Shown one piece after another: positions 32,949 to 39,780 of a DNA stretch of 39,780 nucleotides. Each line of letters begins with the position of its first letter. Position 1 is the first letter of the stretch. The position numbers were made by a program, and so were the translations under genes. The notes below the pieces were generated by a model. That model had not been told where the DNA came from. It worked only from the letters and a program-made list of their open reading frames with translations, and ran no database searches. Origin of the DNA: Sulfurovum sp. Lineage in GTDB: Bacteria > Campylobacterota > Campylobacteria > Campylobacterales > Sulfurovaceae. The stretch spans positions 1 to 39,780 of the forward strand of contig JALUBF010000008.1 of assembly GCA_027045015.1 (NCBI GenBank), given 5' to 3'.

Positions 32949-32954
32949 ATTATA
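32949..32954 (-). promoter_or_regulatory. -10 box of the 74-aa gene
   Basis: TATAAT on the minus strand (TATGATATAATTATC) in the 43-nt gap after lpxD, 27 nt before the ATG. It lies within the symmetric sequence GATATAGATAATTATATC. Confidence 0.5.
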
Positions 32955-32964
32955 TCATAAAAGA

Positions 32965-33921
32965 TTAACGATTCTTAACCAAACGCATCAATACTGCTTG
33001 CATCTTACGCCAAAGTCGTATCTCTATAGCTGGAAAACCTGCATACATTTTACCACCATCTAGTGACTTAGTTACCCCACCTTTTCCTGCTACAGTTGTA
33101 AAAGCACCTATCTCCAAATGACCTGCTGTTGCACTCTGTCCACCCATAACTACATTACGGCCTAGTTTACTTGAACCTGCAAGCCCTACTTGTGCAGCCA
33201 TAAGCGAACACTCTCCTACATCACAGTTATGAGCTATCTGTATGAGATTGTCAAGTTTTGTACCTCTACGAATATATGTTGTACCAAATACTGCTCTATC
33301 TATGGTACAGTTTGCACCTATCTCAACACTATCTTCTACAACAACATTACCATTTTGATAGATTTTGATATGCTCTCCTTGCTTAGTATGTGCAAAACCA
33401 TACCCATCACAACCAATAACGCTACCCGAATGAACAATACAATCTTCACCTATATTACTACCATGGTATATAGTTACATTTGGATATAGCAGAGTATTGT
33501 CTCCAACTACTACATTATCTCCAACATAACACCCTGCCATAATAGTTACATTATCTCCAAGAGTTACATCTTTTCCAAAAGTAACACTACTATCTATATC
33601 ACAATTGCTACCAAATATTGGTTTATTTGTATCTGTAGTAACTCTATGTGCAAAAAATTTAGATGCAAATGCAAGTTTTAAGTATGCTTCATCGGTAATG
33701 AGTGCTACTGTAGTAGATGGCAAAAGATCTGCATATTTAGCATCTATAAATACTGCACCTGCTTTTGTTTGGGGAAGTTCAGATATATATTTAGCATCAG
33801 TAAAAAAAGAGAGTTGAGATGATGTAGCCTCTTTTAGTGTATGTATGCCATCTATTTCTATGTCACTACCAGTAAAATCAAGATTTAGTTTTTTTGTTAT
33901 CTGTGAGAGTTTATAAGTCAT
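32965..33921 (-). CDS. lpxD: UDP-3-O-acylglucosamine N-acyltransferase
   Basis: LpxD adds the N-linked hydroxyacyl chain in the third step of lipid A synthesis. The 318-aa protein has the N-terminal uridine-binding domain (about 1-95) and a left-handed beta-helix of hexapeptide repeats (about 100-290: [30 protein letters not shown] and on). The catalytic His region is [12 protein letters not shown] near 230, and the C-terminal helices end [10 protein letters not shown] hairpin separates it from ilvH upstream; AAGGAG precedes the ATG. Confidence 0.95.
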   Translation of the reverse strand: MTYKLSQITKKLNLDFTGSDIEIDGIHTLKEATSSQLSFFTDAKYISELPQTKAGAVFIDAKYADLLPSTTVALITDEAYLKLAFASKFFAHRVTTDTNKPIFGSNCDIDSSVTFGKDVTLGDNVTIMAGCYVGDNVVVGDNTLLYPNVTIYHGSNIGEDCIVHSGSVIGCDGYGFAHTKQGEHIKIYQNGNVVVEDSVEIGANCTIDRAVFGTTYIRRGTKLDNLIQIAHNCDVGECSLMAAQVGLAGSSKLGRNVVMGGQSATAGHLEIGAFTTVAGKGGVTKSLDGGKMYAGFPAIEIRLWRKMQAVLMRLVKNR

Positions 33922-33936
33922 TCGTTCTCCTTGCTA

Positions 33937-33967
33937 TATATGGTGTTTTCTATGCTAACACCATATA
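33937..33967 (-). terminator. Perfect 11-bp hairpin between ilvH and lpxD
   Basis: TATATGGTGTT and AACACCATATA flank a 9-nt loop, 6 nt past the ilvH stop. On the minus strand it runs directly into the lpxD ribosome-binding region with no U-tract. It may reduce read-through or tune lpxD translation. Confidence 0.5.
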
Positions 33968-33973
33968 GATAAT

Positions 33974-34453
33974 CTAACGTTCTATAGCTACAACGCCACC
34001 ACGAACAACCTCACAAGGATTGTAACGCTGAGATGCTTCTATAAAATGTTTTATACGTTTTGGTTCATCTGCCACCATTACTATTATCATCTCTTCACCT
34101 ACATTTACAACACCACCATTGTAAGCAGCCGATAAGACAGAGATATCTGCCAAATTCTCAGCTATTGGGAATTTTGCCAATACCATCTCTTTTTCTACCA
34201 TCTCTTCATGCTCTATAACTTTATATACAGGGATAAGTTTATGTAACTGTTTTGTCACCTGTTCCATAAGTCTGCTAGAGCCTTTAGTAGCTATAGTTAT
34301 ATGAGACATATCACTATTTGGTATGGGAGCAACAGTCAATGACTCAATATTATATCCACGTGCAGCAAATAGCGAAGTTATACGAGAGAGTACTGAACTC
34401 TCATTCATCACAATAACAGAGATGACACGTCTTTCATCTATATGATTTTTCAT
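33974..34453 (-). CDS. ilvH: Acetolactate synthase small (regulatory) subunit
   Basis: This 159-aa subunit has the N-terminal ACT domain (VISVIVMNESSVLSRITSLFAARGYNIESLTV) that mediates valine feedback inhibition, and the C-terminal dimerisation domain (about 85-159). It activates and regulates IlvB in branched-chain amino acid synthesis. Its ATG overlaps the ilvB stop (TAATG), so the two subunits are made in a coupled way. Confidence 0.95.
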   Translation of the reverse strand: MKNHIDERRVISVIVMNESSVLSRITSLFAARGYNIESLTVAPIPNSDMSHITIATKGSSRLMEQVTKQLHKLIPVYKVIEHEEMVEKEMVLAKFPIAENLADISVLSAAYNGGVVNVGEEMIIVMVADEPKRIKHFIEASQRYNPCEVVRGGVVAIER

Positions 34454-36156
34454 TATTCATCTCCTTTTGTAGTCTCTGGTAACATCATATTGAACAATGC
34501 TCCTCCCGATGGAACCATAGGAAGAACATCTTCAAAACGGTTTGTTTGAACATTCATAAAACATACTCTATCTTGTTTTATAGCATCTTTTAATGCTTCA
34601 TCAAACTCCTCTTTTGTAGAAACATCATAACCAATGCCTCCACATGACTGGGCTAATGCTTTGAAGTTTGGTTGGAAACTCAAATCTGTCTCAGAGTAAC
34701 GTTTCTCATAGAAAAATGTCTGCCATTGACGAACCATACCTAAAAAGTGATTATTTAAAATAACATTTATTACAGGTATTTTATATTCAGATGCTGTTAC
34801 AAGCTCTTGCATATTCATAAGTATAGAACCATCACCTGTTATGTTTATAACTATTTTATCTGGACATGCTCTTTTAGCTCCAATAGCTGCTGGGAAACCA
34901 AATCCCATAGTTCCAAGTCCACCAGAGTTTATCCATTGGCGTGGTCTATCAAATGGATAGTGTTGAGCTGCCCACATCTGATGCTGACCAACATCTGAAG
35001 TGATAATAGCATCTTTGCCAACAAGCTCACCAATACGCTCTATAGCCCATTGAGGTTTGATAACCTCATCTGAATCTATATAAGATTGAGGGTGAAGCTC
35101 ATTATAATGATTTAAAACATCTCTCCAAGATTTGTAACGTGCTGTATCTACACCATTTAGTTGTGGCAACATAGCTTTAAGTACTTCTGTTACATCACCT
35201 ACTATAGGATAGTCAACATCTACAAGTTTACCTATGTTTGCTGCATCAATATCTACATGTATAATATCTGCATATTTAGCAAATTCAGATAGCTTACCTG
35301 TTACTCTATCATCAAATCTTGCACCCAAAGAGATAACCAAATCAGTCTCACTCATAGCCATATTTGATGCATAGTTACCATGCATACCAAGCATACCTAA
35401 AAGAAGTGGATTATCTGCACCCATTACACCTCTAGCCATAAGTGTCTCTACAGCTGGTATTTGTGTTTTATTGGCAAACTCTCTTACAAGCTCAGAGGCA
35501 TTTGAAAGTACTATTCCCCCACCAAGATAAAGTAGTGGTTTTTTAGCAGATTTTATAGCCTCAACAGCCTTTTCTATCTGACGTTTATTACCTTTATATG
35601 TAGGTTTATATGTTGGTATATCTACACTATCAGGATAATTAAACTCACCAATATCTACAGTGATATCTTTAGGAATATCCACAAGAACTGGTCCAGGACG
35701 ACCAGAACGTGCAATATAAAATGCCTCTTTAAGTACGCGTGGAAGCTCTTTTAAAGAGTGTACTAAAAAGTTATGTTTAGTACAAGGACGAGAGATACCA
35801 ACTGCATCAATCTCTTGAAAACCATCTGTCCCAATAAGAGAACGTGGTACTTGCCCAGAGATAACAACCATAGGAGTAGAATCAGTATAAGCCGTTGCTA
35901 TCCCTGTTACTGCATTGGTAAACCCTGGTCCAGAAGTAACCATAGCTACACCAACCTCACCTGTTGCTCTTGCATACCCATCAGCAGCATGAACAGCTGC
36001 TTGTTCATGACGATTTAAAATATGTTCAAATCCATTTTGTTTATATATCTCATCATATACATGCATAATAGCCCCACCAGGATAACCAAAAACAGTAGTT
36101 ACACCCTCTGCTATTAACGCTTCACATATCATTTGTGCACCAGACATTTGTCCCAT
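34453..36156 (-). CDS. ilvB: Acetolactate synthase large (catalytic) subunit
   Basis: IlvB condenses pyruvate with pyruvate or 2-oxobutyrate using thiamine diphosphate, Mg and FAD. I start at ATG 36156 (MGQMSGAQMICEALIAEG, 567 aa): GGAG sits 6 nt upstream, while the track start at 36168 is part of that ribosome-binding region. Motifs are VFGYPGGAIMHVYD, NRHEQAAVHAADGYARATG with the catalytic Glu, and the ThDP motif GDGSILMNMQELVTA then NNHFLGMVRQWQ. It heads the ilvB-ilvH-lpxD group behind its own promoter. Confidence 0.96.
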   Translation of the reverse strand: MGQMSGAQMICEALIAEGVTTVFGYPGGAIMHVYDEIYKQNGFEHILNRHEQAAVHAADGYARATGEVGVAMVTSGPGFTNAVTGIATAYTDSTPMVVISGQVPRSLIGTDGFQEIDAVGISRPCTKHNFLVHSLKELPRVLKEAFYIARSGRPGPVLVDIPKDITVDIGEFNYPDSVDIPTYKPTYKGNKRQIEKAVEAIKSAKKPLLYLGGGIVLSNASELVREFANKTQIPAVETLMARGVMGADNPLLLGMLGMHGNYASNMAMSETDLVISLGARFDDRVTGKLSEFAKYADIIHVDIDAANIGKLVDVDYPIVGDVTEVLKAMLPQLNGVDTARYKSWRDVLNHYNELHPQSYIDSDEVIKPQWAIERIGELVGKDAIITSDVGQHQMWAAQHYPFDRPRQWINSGGLGTMGFGFPAAIGAKRACPDKIVINITGDGSILMNMQELVTASEYKIPVINVILNNHFLGMVRQWQTFFYEKRYSETDLSFQPNFKALAQSCGGIGYDVSTKEEFDEALKDAIKQDRVCFMNVQTNRFEDVLPMVPSGGALFNMMLPETTKGDE

Positions 36157-36184
36157 TACACACTCCATTATTATATTTTATCTG

Positions 36185-36190
36185 ATTATA
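36185..36190 (-). promoter_or_regulatory. -10 box of ilvB operon
   Basis: TATAAT on the minus strand (TTTTGATATAATCAG), 28 nt before the chosen ilvB start. The extended TTTTGATATAATCA resembles the box at 17965-17970. Confidence 0.6.
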
Positions 36191-36207
36191 TCAAAATTAA
36201 ATTAGAT

Positions 36208-37110
36208 TTAGACATCTTGACACATTTGTAAAGCTACACCTTCACGTAAACCATCATCTACAACTACACAATCATCAAAATTCAATATAGTATATAGTTC
36301 TTTATAGATAAGTATCCCTGCACTTATAAGCTCTGAACGCCCTACACCTACTGCTATTTCTCTTTGATTAAACGGCATATTAAGAAGTTTTTTTAGATAG
36401 AAGTCCAATTCATCTTTTTTAAGTAGTGTACCATTTATCTTAGTTGCATCATATGTTTCATAGTTAAATCCTAGTTTCATAGAAGCTACAGTAGTAGGTG
36501 TACCTGCTGTTGCTACAAATAAATCAGGTTTTTTTATGGTAGTATAAACCTCATCACAAAATCTTTTCATATCTAACATCTTATTTGGTAATGCATTTTC
36601 CATATCGTTAAGAGTATCAAAACTTTGAGACATAGTTACAATCCCTACTTGAAAACTTCTACTTATAATCTCATTTTCAAACTTAAAGATAACCTCTGTT
36701 GAGCCTCCACCTATATCTATAAGTACAAAACTATCTGAAATATAATTAAGCTTTTCTAGTCTATTCTCAACAGCCATTAATGTAAGTTCAGCCTCTTTAA
36801 CTCCCGATATAACATTAAAAGTTACACCTGTATGCTCTTCTATCTTAGCCAATACACTATCTTGATTTGACGCTCTACGCATAGCTTCAGTAGTAACTGC
36901 TCGTATAGTTTTAGAATCAAAATCAATCAAATCCTTTACCTCATCTATAGCATCTACAATACGCCCAATAGCTTTACTATCTATCTTTCCAGAAGATGCT
37001 AATCCATCAGCAGTTTTTACCACTTTTTCATAAAAAAATAACTCTTTTTTAGTAACACAGTCATATTCCAATACTCTTAAAGTATTTGATCCTAAATCTA
37101 TCGCTATCAT
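36208..37110 (-). CDS. Ppx/GppA family phosphatase
   Basis: This 300-aa protein belongs to the exopolyphosphatase/guanosine pentaphosphatase family, in the ASKHA fold. It shows the phosphate loop IDLGSNTLRVLEYD at the N terminus, AVTTEAMRRASN near 88, the catalytic ISGVKEAELTLMAVE near 116, and the second phosphate loop VLIDIGGGSTEVIF near 149. It is the short form (about 300 aa) without the C-terminal HD domain, as is common in Campylobacterota. Whether it acts on polyphosphate or pppGpp cannot be told. It follows the histidine kinase gene by 20 nt. Confidence 0.9.
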   Translation of the reverse strand: MIAIDLGSNTLRVLEYDCVTKKELFFYEKVVKTADGLASSGKIDSKAIGRIVDAIDEVKDLIDFDSKTIRAVTTEAMRRASNQDSVLAKIEEHTGVTFNVISGVKEAELTLMAVENRLEKLNYISDSFVLIDIGGGSTEVIFKFENEIISRSFQVGIVTMSQSFDTLNDMENALPNKMLDMKRFCDEVYTTIKKPDLFVATAGTPTTVASMKLGFNYETYDATKINGTLLKKDELDFYLKKLLNMPFNQREIAVGVGRSELISAGILIYKELYTILNFDDCVVVDDGLREGVALQMCQDV

Positions 37111-37130
37111 ATATACCTACTTTTTCATAC

Positions 37131-38150
37131 TCAAATTCTGAAAGAGAATGTAGAACCTTTATCTTTAATACTCTCTATCTCAAGTTTACTTCCATGTAAA
37201 GATAAAATAGTTTTTACTATGGAAAGTCCCAATCCCATAGAGTTGTCCCATGAGTGTGTACCTGAACGATAGAATTTTTTAGTTACCTTATCTATATCTT
37301 TTGAATCTATCCCTACACCTCTATCTTCTACAGACACCAATCCATCTTTTATAGATACTTTAACATCTTTTTTTGAATACTTAAGTGCATTTTCTATAAG
37401 ATTTTTTAGTACCACTTCTATAAGCGTTCTATCTGCTTCTATACTATATATTTTAGATAAAAGAGTTATCTCTCTTTTTGGATATTTATCTTTTAAAGAA
37501 ACTATTACACTTTGAGCTAAAGAATCCAACTCAAATTTACTTTTATGTAGAGTTGTCTCTTTGCTCTCAAACTTATTCCACAACATAAGCCTTGCAAGTA
37601 GTGACTCTATCTTATTCCCATTATTATATATCTTCTCTAAGAACTTATCTTGTAATGGCTTTGGTATTTCACTATCATCTACAAGTGTTTGAGAGTACCC
37701 CATTATAGATGCTATAGGATTTCTAAACTCATGAGCAATAGCTGAAAGCATATCGGCTCTTTGACGATTCTTAAGTTTTAATTTTGCATTATATCGTTGC
37801 TTTATATCTTCACGCTCTTTAGCCTTTTGAAGTACTTTAAGAAGATTTTGATTTATATCTTCAAACTCTTGAGTAAAAAAATTTGTTTTATAGTCAACTT
37901 TTTCTATATTCTCTAAATTAGTAAGATAAGTGTTAATAGTAACAAGTTCATTTTGCATACCACCAGCACCACGAGCTACAGCATATATAAACAGAAAAAA
38001 AGCAAAGGCTAAAAGAGAAATAATTAATAAAAATGTAAAACTATCTTTGATAATAAAATTAAGTACTACTGTAAAAAGCAAAAATATAACTACTGCCATA
38101 ATAACAAGACGTGCCATAACATAGTCTTTAAAGCGTGGACGCGTTAACAT
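37131..38150 (-). CDS. Orphan membrane sensor histidine kinase
   Basis: I start at ATG 38150 (MLTRPRFKDYVMARLV, 339 aa), which has AAGAGAG upstream; the track start is a TTG inside dapE. Two close membrane helices (about 14-33 and 38-58) leave almost no periplasmic loop, so it may sense within the membrane or cytoplasm. A coiled-coil linker (95-130), the His box AIAHEFRNPIASIMGYSQ (H140), the N-box NLIENALKYSKK, G1 VEDRGVGID and G2 GLGLSIVK follow. No response regulator is adjacent. It sits between dapE and ppx, 10 nt after dapE, probably as one operon. Confidence 0.9.
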   Translation of the reverse strand: MLTRPRFKDYVMARLVIMAVVIFLLFTVVLNFIIKDSFTFLLIISLLAFAFFLFIYAVARGAGGMQNELVTINTYLTNLENIEKVDYKTNFFTQEFEDINQNLLKVLQKAKEREDIKQRYNAKLKLKNRQRADMLSAIAHEFRNPIASIMGYSQTLVDDSEIPKPLQDKFLEKIYNNGNKIESLLARLMLWNKFESKETTLHKSKFELDSLAQSVIVSLKDKYPKREITLLSKIYSIEADRTLIEVVLKNLIENALKYSKKDVKVSIKDGLVSVEDRGVGIDSKDIDKVTKKFYRSGTHSWDNSMGLGLSIVKTILSLHGSKLEIESIKDKGSTFSFRI

Positions 38151-38160
38151 AGATACTCTC

Positions 38161-39261
38161 TTACCTATTAAAATTTGATACAAAATTCATAAAAACATCA
38201 TAAAGAGTCTCTACCTCTTTTATGGATGTTCTCTCATTTGGTGCGTGTATAGTGTCATTTATAACTCCAAACTCAACAACATCTATGCCAAATGCACCCA
38301 TAAAACGTGCATCACTTGTCCCACCAGCAGTTGAGAGTTTTGGTTTTATCCCTGCTATATCTTCTATGCTTTGAGTTAATTTTTCTACTACTTTAGAGTT
38401 ACGTTTTGTTACAAATGGGTATGAACCTTGTGTAAGTTTTAAAGAGTAATCAAGCCCTTTAAAGTGCCTTTTTATATGCTCTTTTATATCCTCTTGAGTA
38501 GTCTTGGTAGAGTTACGTACATTGAACATAATCTTAAGCTCCGATGGGGTTACATTGGTAACCTCCATACCTCCACGTATATCGGTAATAACCATCTTGG
38601 AAGGTGCAAAATCTTCATCTCCATCATCAAGATTTACTCCTGCTATCTTCTCAAGAATAGGTGCTATTTGATGCACTGGATTTATGGCTTTTTCAGGATA
38701 AGCAGCATGTCCTTGCTTTCCACGAATACTCAAATATCCATTTATAGACCCTCGACGACCTATTTTTATAGCATCTCCAAATCTACTCTCACAAGTAGGC
38801 TCTGCTACAACACAATACTCTGGCAACATTCCACGCTCTTTTAGATGCTCAAGCATTATTACTGTTCCATAAGTAGCATCACCCTCTTCATCTGATGTAA
38901 GTAAGATAGATAATCTACCATCAAAATCATTTACATCTTTACAAGTTTGCACAAAAGAGGCTACACCAGACTTCATATCTTGTGTACCACGCCCATAAAT
39001 ATTGGCATCTTTTATAAGAGGTACAAAAGGATTACTATCCCAATTCTCTCCTGCTGGCACAACATCTACATGACCAGCAAAGCAAAGATGAGTCCCATCT
39101 CCAAAACGCTTGGATAAAAAGAGGTTTTTTACTCCCTCTTTATTGACATAAATAGCATCAAATCCATCAAGATACTCTTCAATAAATTTCAATGAACCTG
39201 CATCATCTGGAGTAATGGACTTAAAACTAACAAGTTTTAAAAGAAGATCAACTACATTCAT
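38161..39261 (-). CDS. dapE: Succinyl-diaminopimelate desuccinylase
   Basis: DapE releases succinate from N-succinyl-LL-2,6-diaminopimelate in lysine and peptidoglycan precursor synthesis. It is a dinuclear zinc M20-type enzyme of 366 aa, normal length. Metal and catalytic sites are AGHVDVVPAGENWDSNPF near residue 62, GRGTQDMKSG near 92, the Glu pair in LTSDEEGDATYG near 123, and VVAEPTCESRFGD near 153. TAGGTSDARF near 306 is the DapE-typical loop. It heads a dapE-kinase-ppx unit. Confidence 0.95.
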   Translation of the reverse strand: MNVVDLLLKLVSFKSITPDDAGSLKFIEEYLDGFDAIYVNKEGVKNLFLSKRFGDGTHLCFAGHVDVVPAGENWDSNPFVPLIKDANIYGRGTQDMKSGVASFVQTCKDVNDFDGRLSILLTSDEEGDATYGTVIMLEHLKERGMLPEYCVVAEPTCESRFGDAIKIGRRGSINGYLSIRGKQGHAAYPEKAINPVHQIAPILEKIAGVNLDDGDEDFAPSKMVITDIRGGMEVTNVTPSELKIMFNVRNSTKTTQEDIKEHIKRHFKGLDYSLKLTQGSYPFVTKRNSKVVEKLTQSIEDIAGIKPKLSTAGGTSDARFMGAFGIDVVEFGVINDTIHAPNERTSIKEVETLYDVFMNFVSNFNR

Positions 39262-39286
39262 AATATTCTCATTTATATTTTTGATT

Positions 39287-39292
39287 ATTATA
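39287..39292 (-). promoter_or_regulatory. -10 box of dapE operon
   Basis: TATAAT on the minus strand (AACTCTATAATAATC), 26 nt before the dapE ATG. Confidence 0.5.
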
Positions 39293-39310
39293 GAGTTATT
39301 GTACTTAAAA

Positions 39311-39658
39311 CTATTTTTCTATGCTACCATAGTAAGAGATTATCCCACCTTTATGGTTTATAACTCTTTTATGCCCATTTTGAGCAAATATATCTCTAAC
39401 TTGACCACTTCTGTTTCCTGAGCGACAAGTAAATATAACTATTTTATCTTCTATCTCACTTAAAAGCTCATTTGCCCACTCTCCAAAACTAGATGTAGGC
39501 TTAAGCATATCAACACCTTTTATACGCCCCATATTGTACTCCATATCTTCTCTAACATCTATAAGAAGAAACTCAACACTATTATCATCTCTAGCCTCTA
39601 AAAGTCTCATAAGTTCTTCTGAAGTAATCTCATCGTTTTCTAGTAAAATTTGTAACAT
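39311..39658 (-). CDS. Rhodanese-domain protein
   Basis: This is a single rhodanese domain of 115 aa. The active-site loop CRSGNRSG near residue 80 contains the persulfide-forming Cys, and LLIDVREDMEYNMGRIKG near 31 is the conserved CH2A motif. There is no signal peptide, so it is probably a cytoplasmic sulfur carrier or sulfurtransferase, which suits a sulfur-metabolising host. An N-terminal extension (ITSEELMRLLEARDDNSVE) matches stand-alone GlpE/PspE-like forms. Confidence 0.9.
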   Translation of the reverse strand: MLQILLENDEITSEELMRLLEARDDNSVEFLLIDVREDMEYNMGRIKGVDMLKPTSSFGEWANELLSEIEDKIVIFTCRSGNRSGQVRDIFAQNGHKRVINHKGGIISYYGSIEK

Positions 39659-39687
39659 AATATTCCCTAATATAAAAAAATTTCGTA

Positions 39688-39693
39688 ATTATA
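39688..39693 (-). promoter_or_regulatory. -10 box of rhodanese gene
   Basis: TATAAT on the minus strand (TTGACTATAATTACG), 29 nt before the ATG. Confidence 0.55.
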
Positions 39694-39722
39694 GTCAATT
39701 TTTGTTTGATTTACCATTTTAA

Positions 39723-39779
39723 CTACATATCTAATGGACTGATGAGAGTTTCCTTATTTATCTTAGGCACTAAATGAGT
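39723..39779 (-). CDS. Possible C-terminal end of a gene entering from the right edge
   Basis: One minus-strand frame is open from the window edge to a TAG at 39723-39725 and reads THLVPKINKETLISPLDM, which looks protein-like. It is too short to identify, and its position just upstream of the rhodanese promoter is compatible with a separate gene. Confidence 0.35.
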   Translation of the reverse strand, partial: THLVPKINKETLISPLDM

Positions 39780-39780
39780 A

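Noticed and set aside
36157-36168. Four-codon N-terminal extension of ilvB (MECV)
   Set aside because: These bases contain the GGAG ribosome-binding site for the ATG at 36156.
1-39780. CRISPR arrays, tRNA/rRNA genes, insertion sequences, prophage or toxin-antitoxin genes
   Set aside because: No spaced repeat array, cloverleaf, rRNA segment, transposase, integrase or recognisable toxin pair was seen on either strand.

Overview
The window looks like chromosomal DNA of a Campylobacterota (Epsilonproteobacteria) member, most likely a chemolithoautotroph of the Sulfurovum/Sulfurimonas type. The grounds are: AT-rich DNA; sigma-70 -10 boxes (TATAAT) without clear -35 boxes; an oorDABC 2-oxoglutarate:acceptor oxidoreductase cluster next to sucDC and mdh (the same neighbourhood, from memory, as mdh-sucCD-oorDABC of Campylobacter jejuni); serA beside rpsA; a DUF2018-like small acidic protein; and a CetB/Aer-like lone PAS protein. 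The exact genus is inference.

Layout. 1-931: a lone membrane protein of unknown function and spacer. 932-3998 (minus): leuD-leuB-purU-trmL plus an untracked 54-aa membrane microprotein. 4157-5986 (plus): rpoD, divergent from leuD. 6146-11665 (minus): a complete RND efflux operon (tolC-type protein, adaptor, permease) whose permease is encoded as two separate half-genes. 11832-15199 (minus): rpsA and serA. 15354-17944 (minus): a HlyD-like periplasmic protein translationally coupled to an orphan bis-MGD molybdoenzyme. 17990-22754 (minus): a response regulator/histidine kinase pair followed by a DevBCA/MacB-like ABC exporter. 22814-23166 (minus): RNase P RNA. 23213-24040: two small genes of unknown function. 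24116-31817 (minus): mdh-fumA-fumB, sucC-sucD and oorD-A-B-C, which together cover oxaloacetate to 2-oxoglutarate except fumarate reductase and can serve the reductive TCA cycle. 32238-32702 (plus): a PAS protein. 32697-36156 (minus): ilvB-ilvH, lpxD and a small unknown gene. 36208-39658 (minus): a rhodanese, dapE, an orphan histidine kinase and a Ppx/GppA phosphatase. No mobile element, CRISPR array or tRNA gene was found.

The most interesting signals are non-coding. (1) The mdh-fum operon has a leader of about 135 nt that can fold into a small hairpin and then a three-helix, 87-nt stem structure ending in a U-rich tract, a candidate riboswitch, attenuator or sRNA. (2) The two-component operon and the ABC exporter operon carry the same 19-bp direct repeat (11-bp period, 15/19 identical) exactly 9 bp upstream of their -10 boxes, which predicts that this response regulator controls both. 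(3) The RND permease is cut precisely between its two homologous halves, with a TAATG overlap and its own Shine-Dalgarno. Hairpins in the leaders of rpoD and leuD, and a palindrome over the efflux promoter, are further candidates.

Several ORF-track starts were shortened because a promoter or a Shine-Dalgarno sequence lies inside the extension: rpoD, the tolC-type gene, mdh, ilvB, the ABC ATPase, both histidine kinases and the gene after rnpB.
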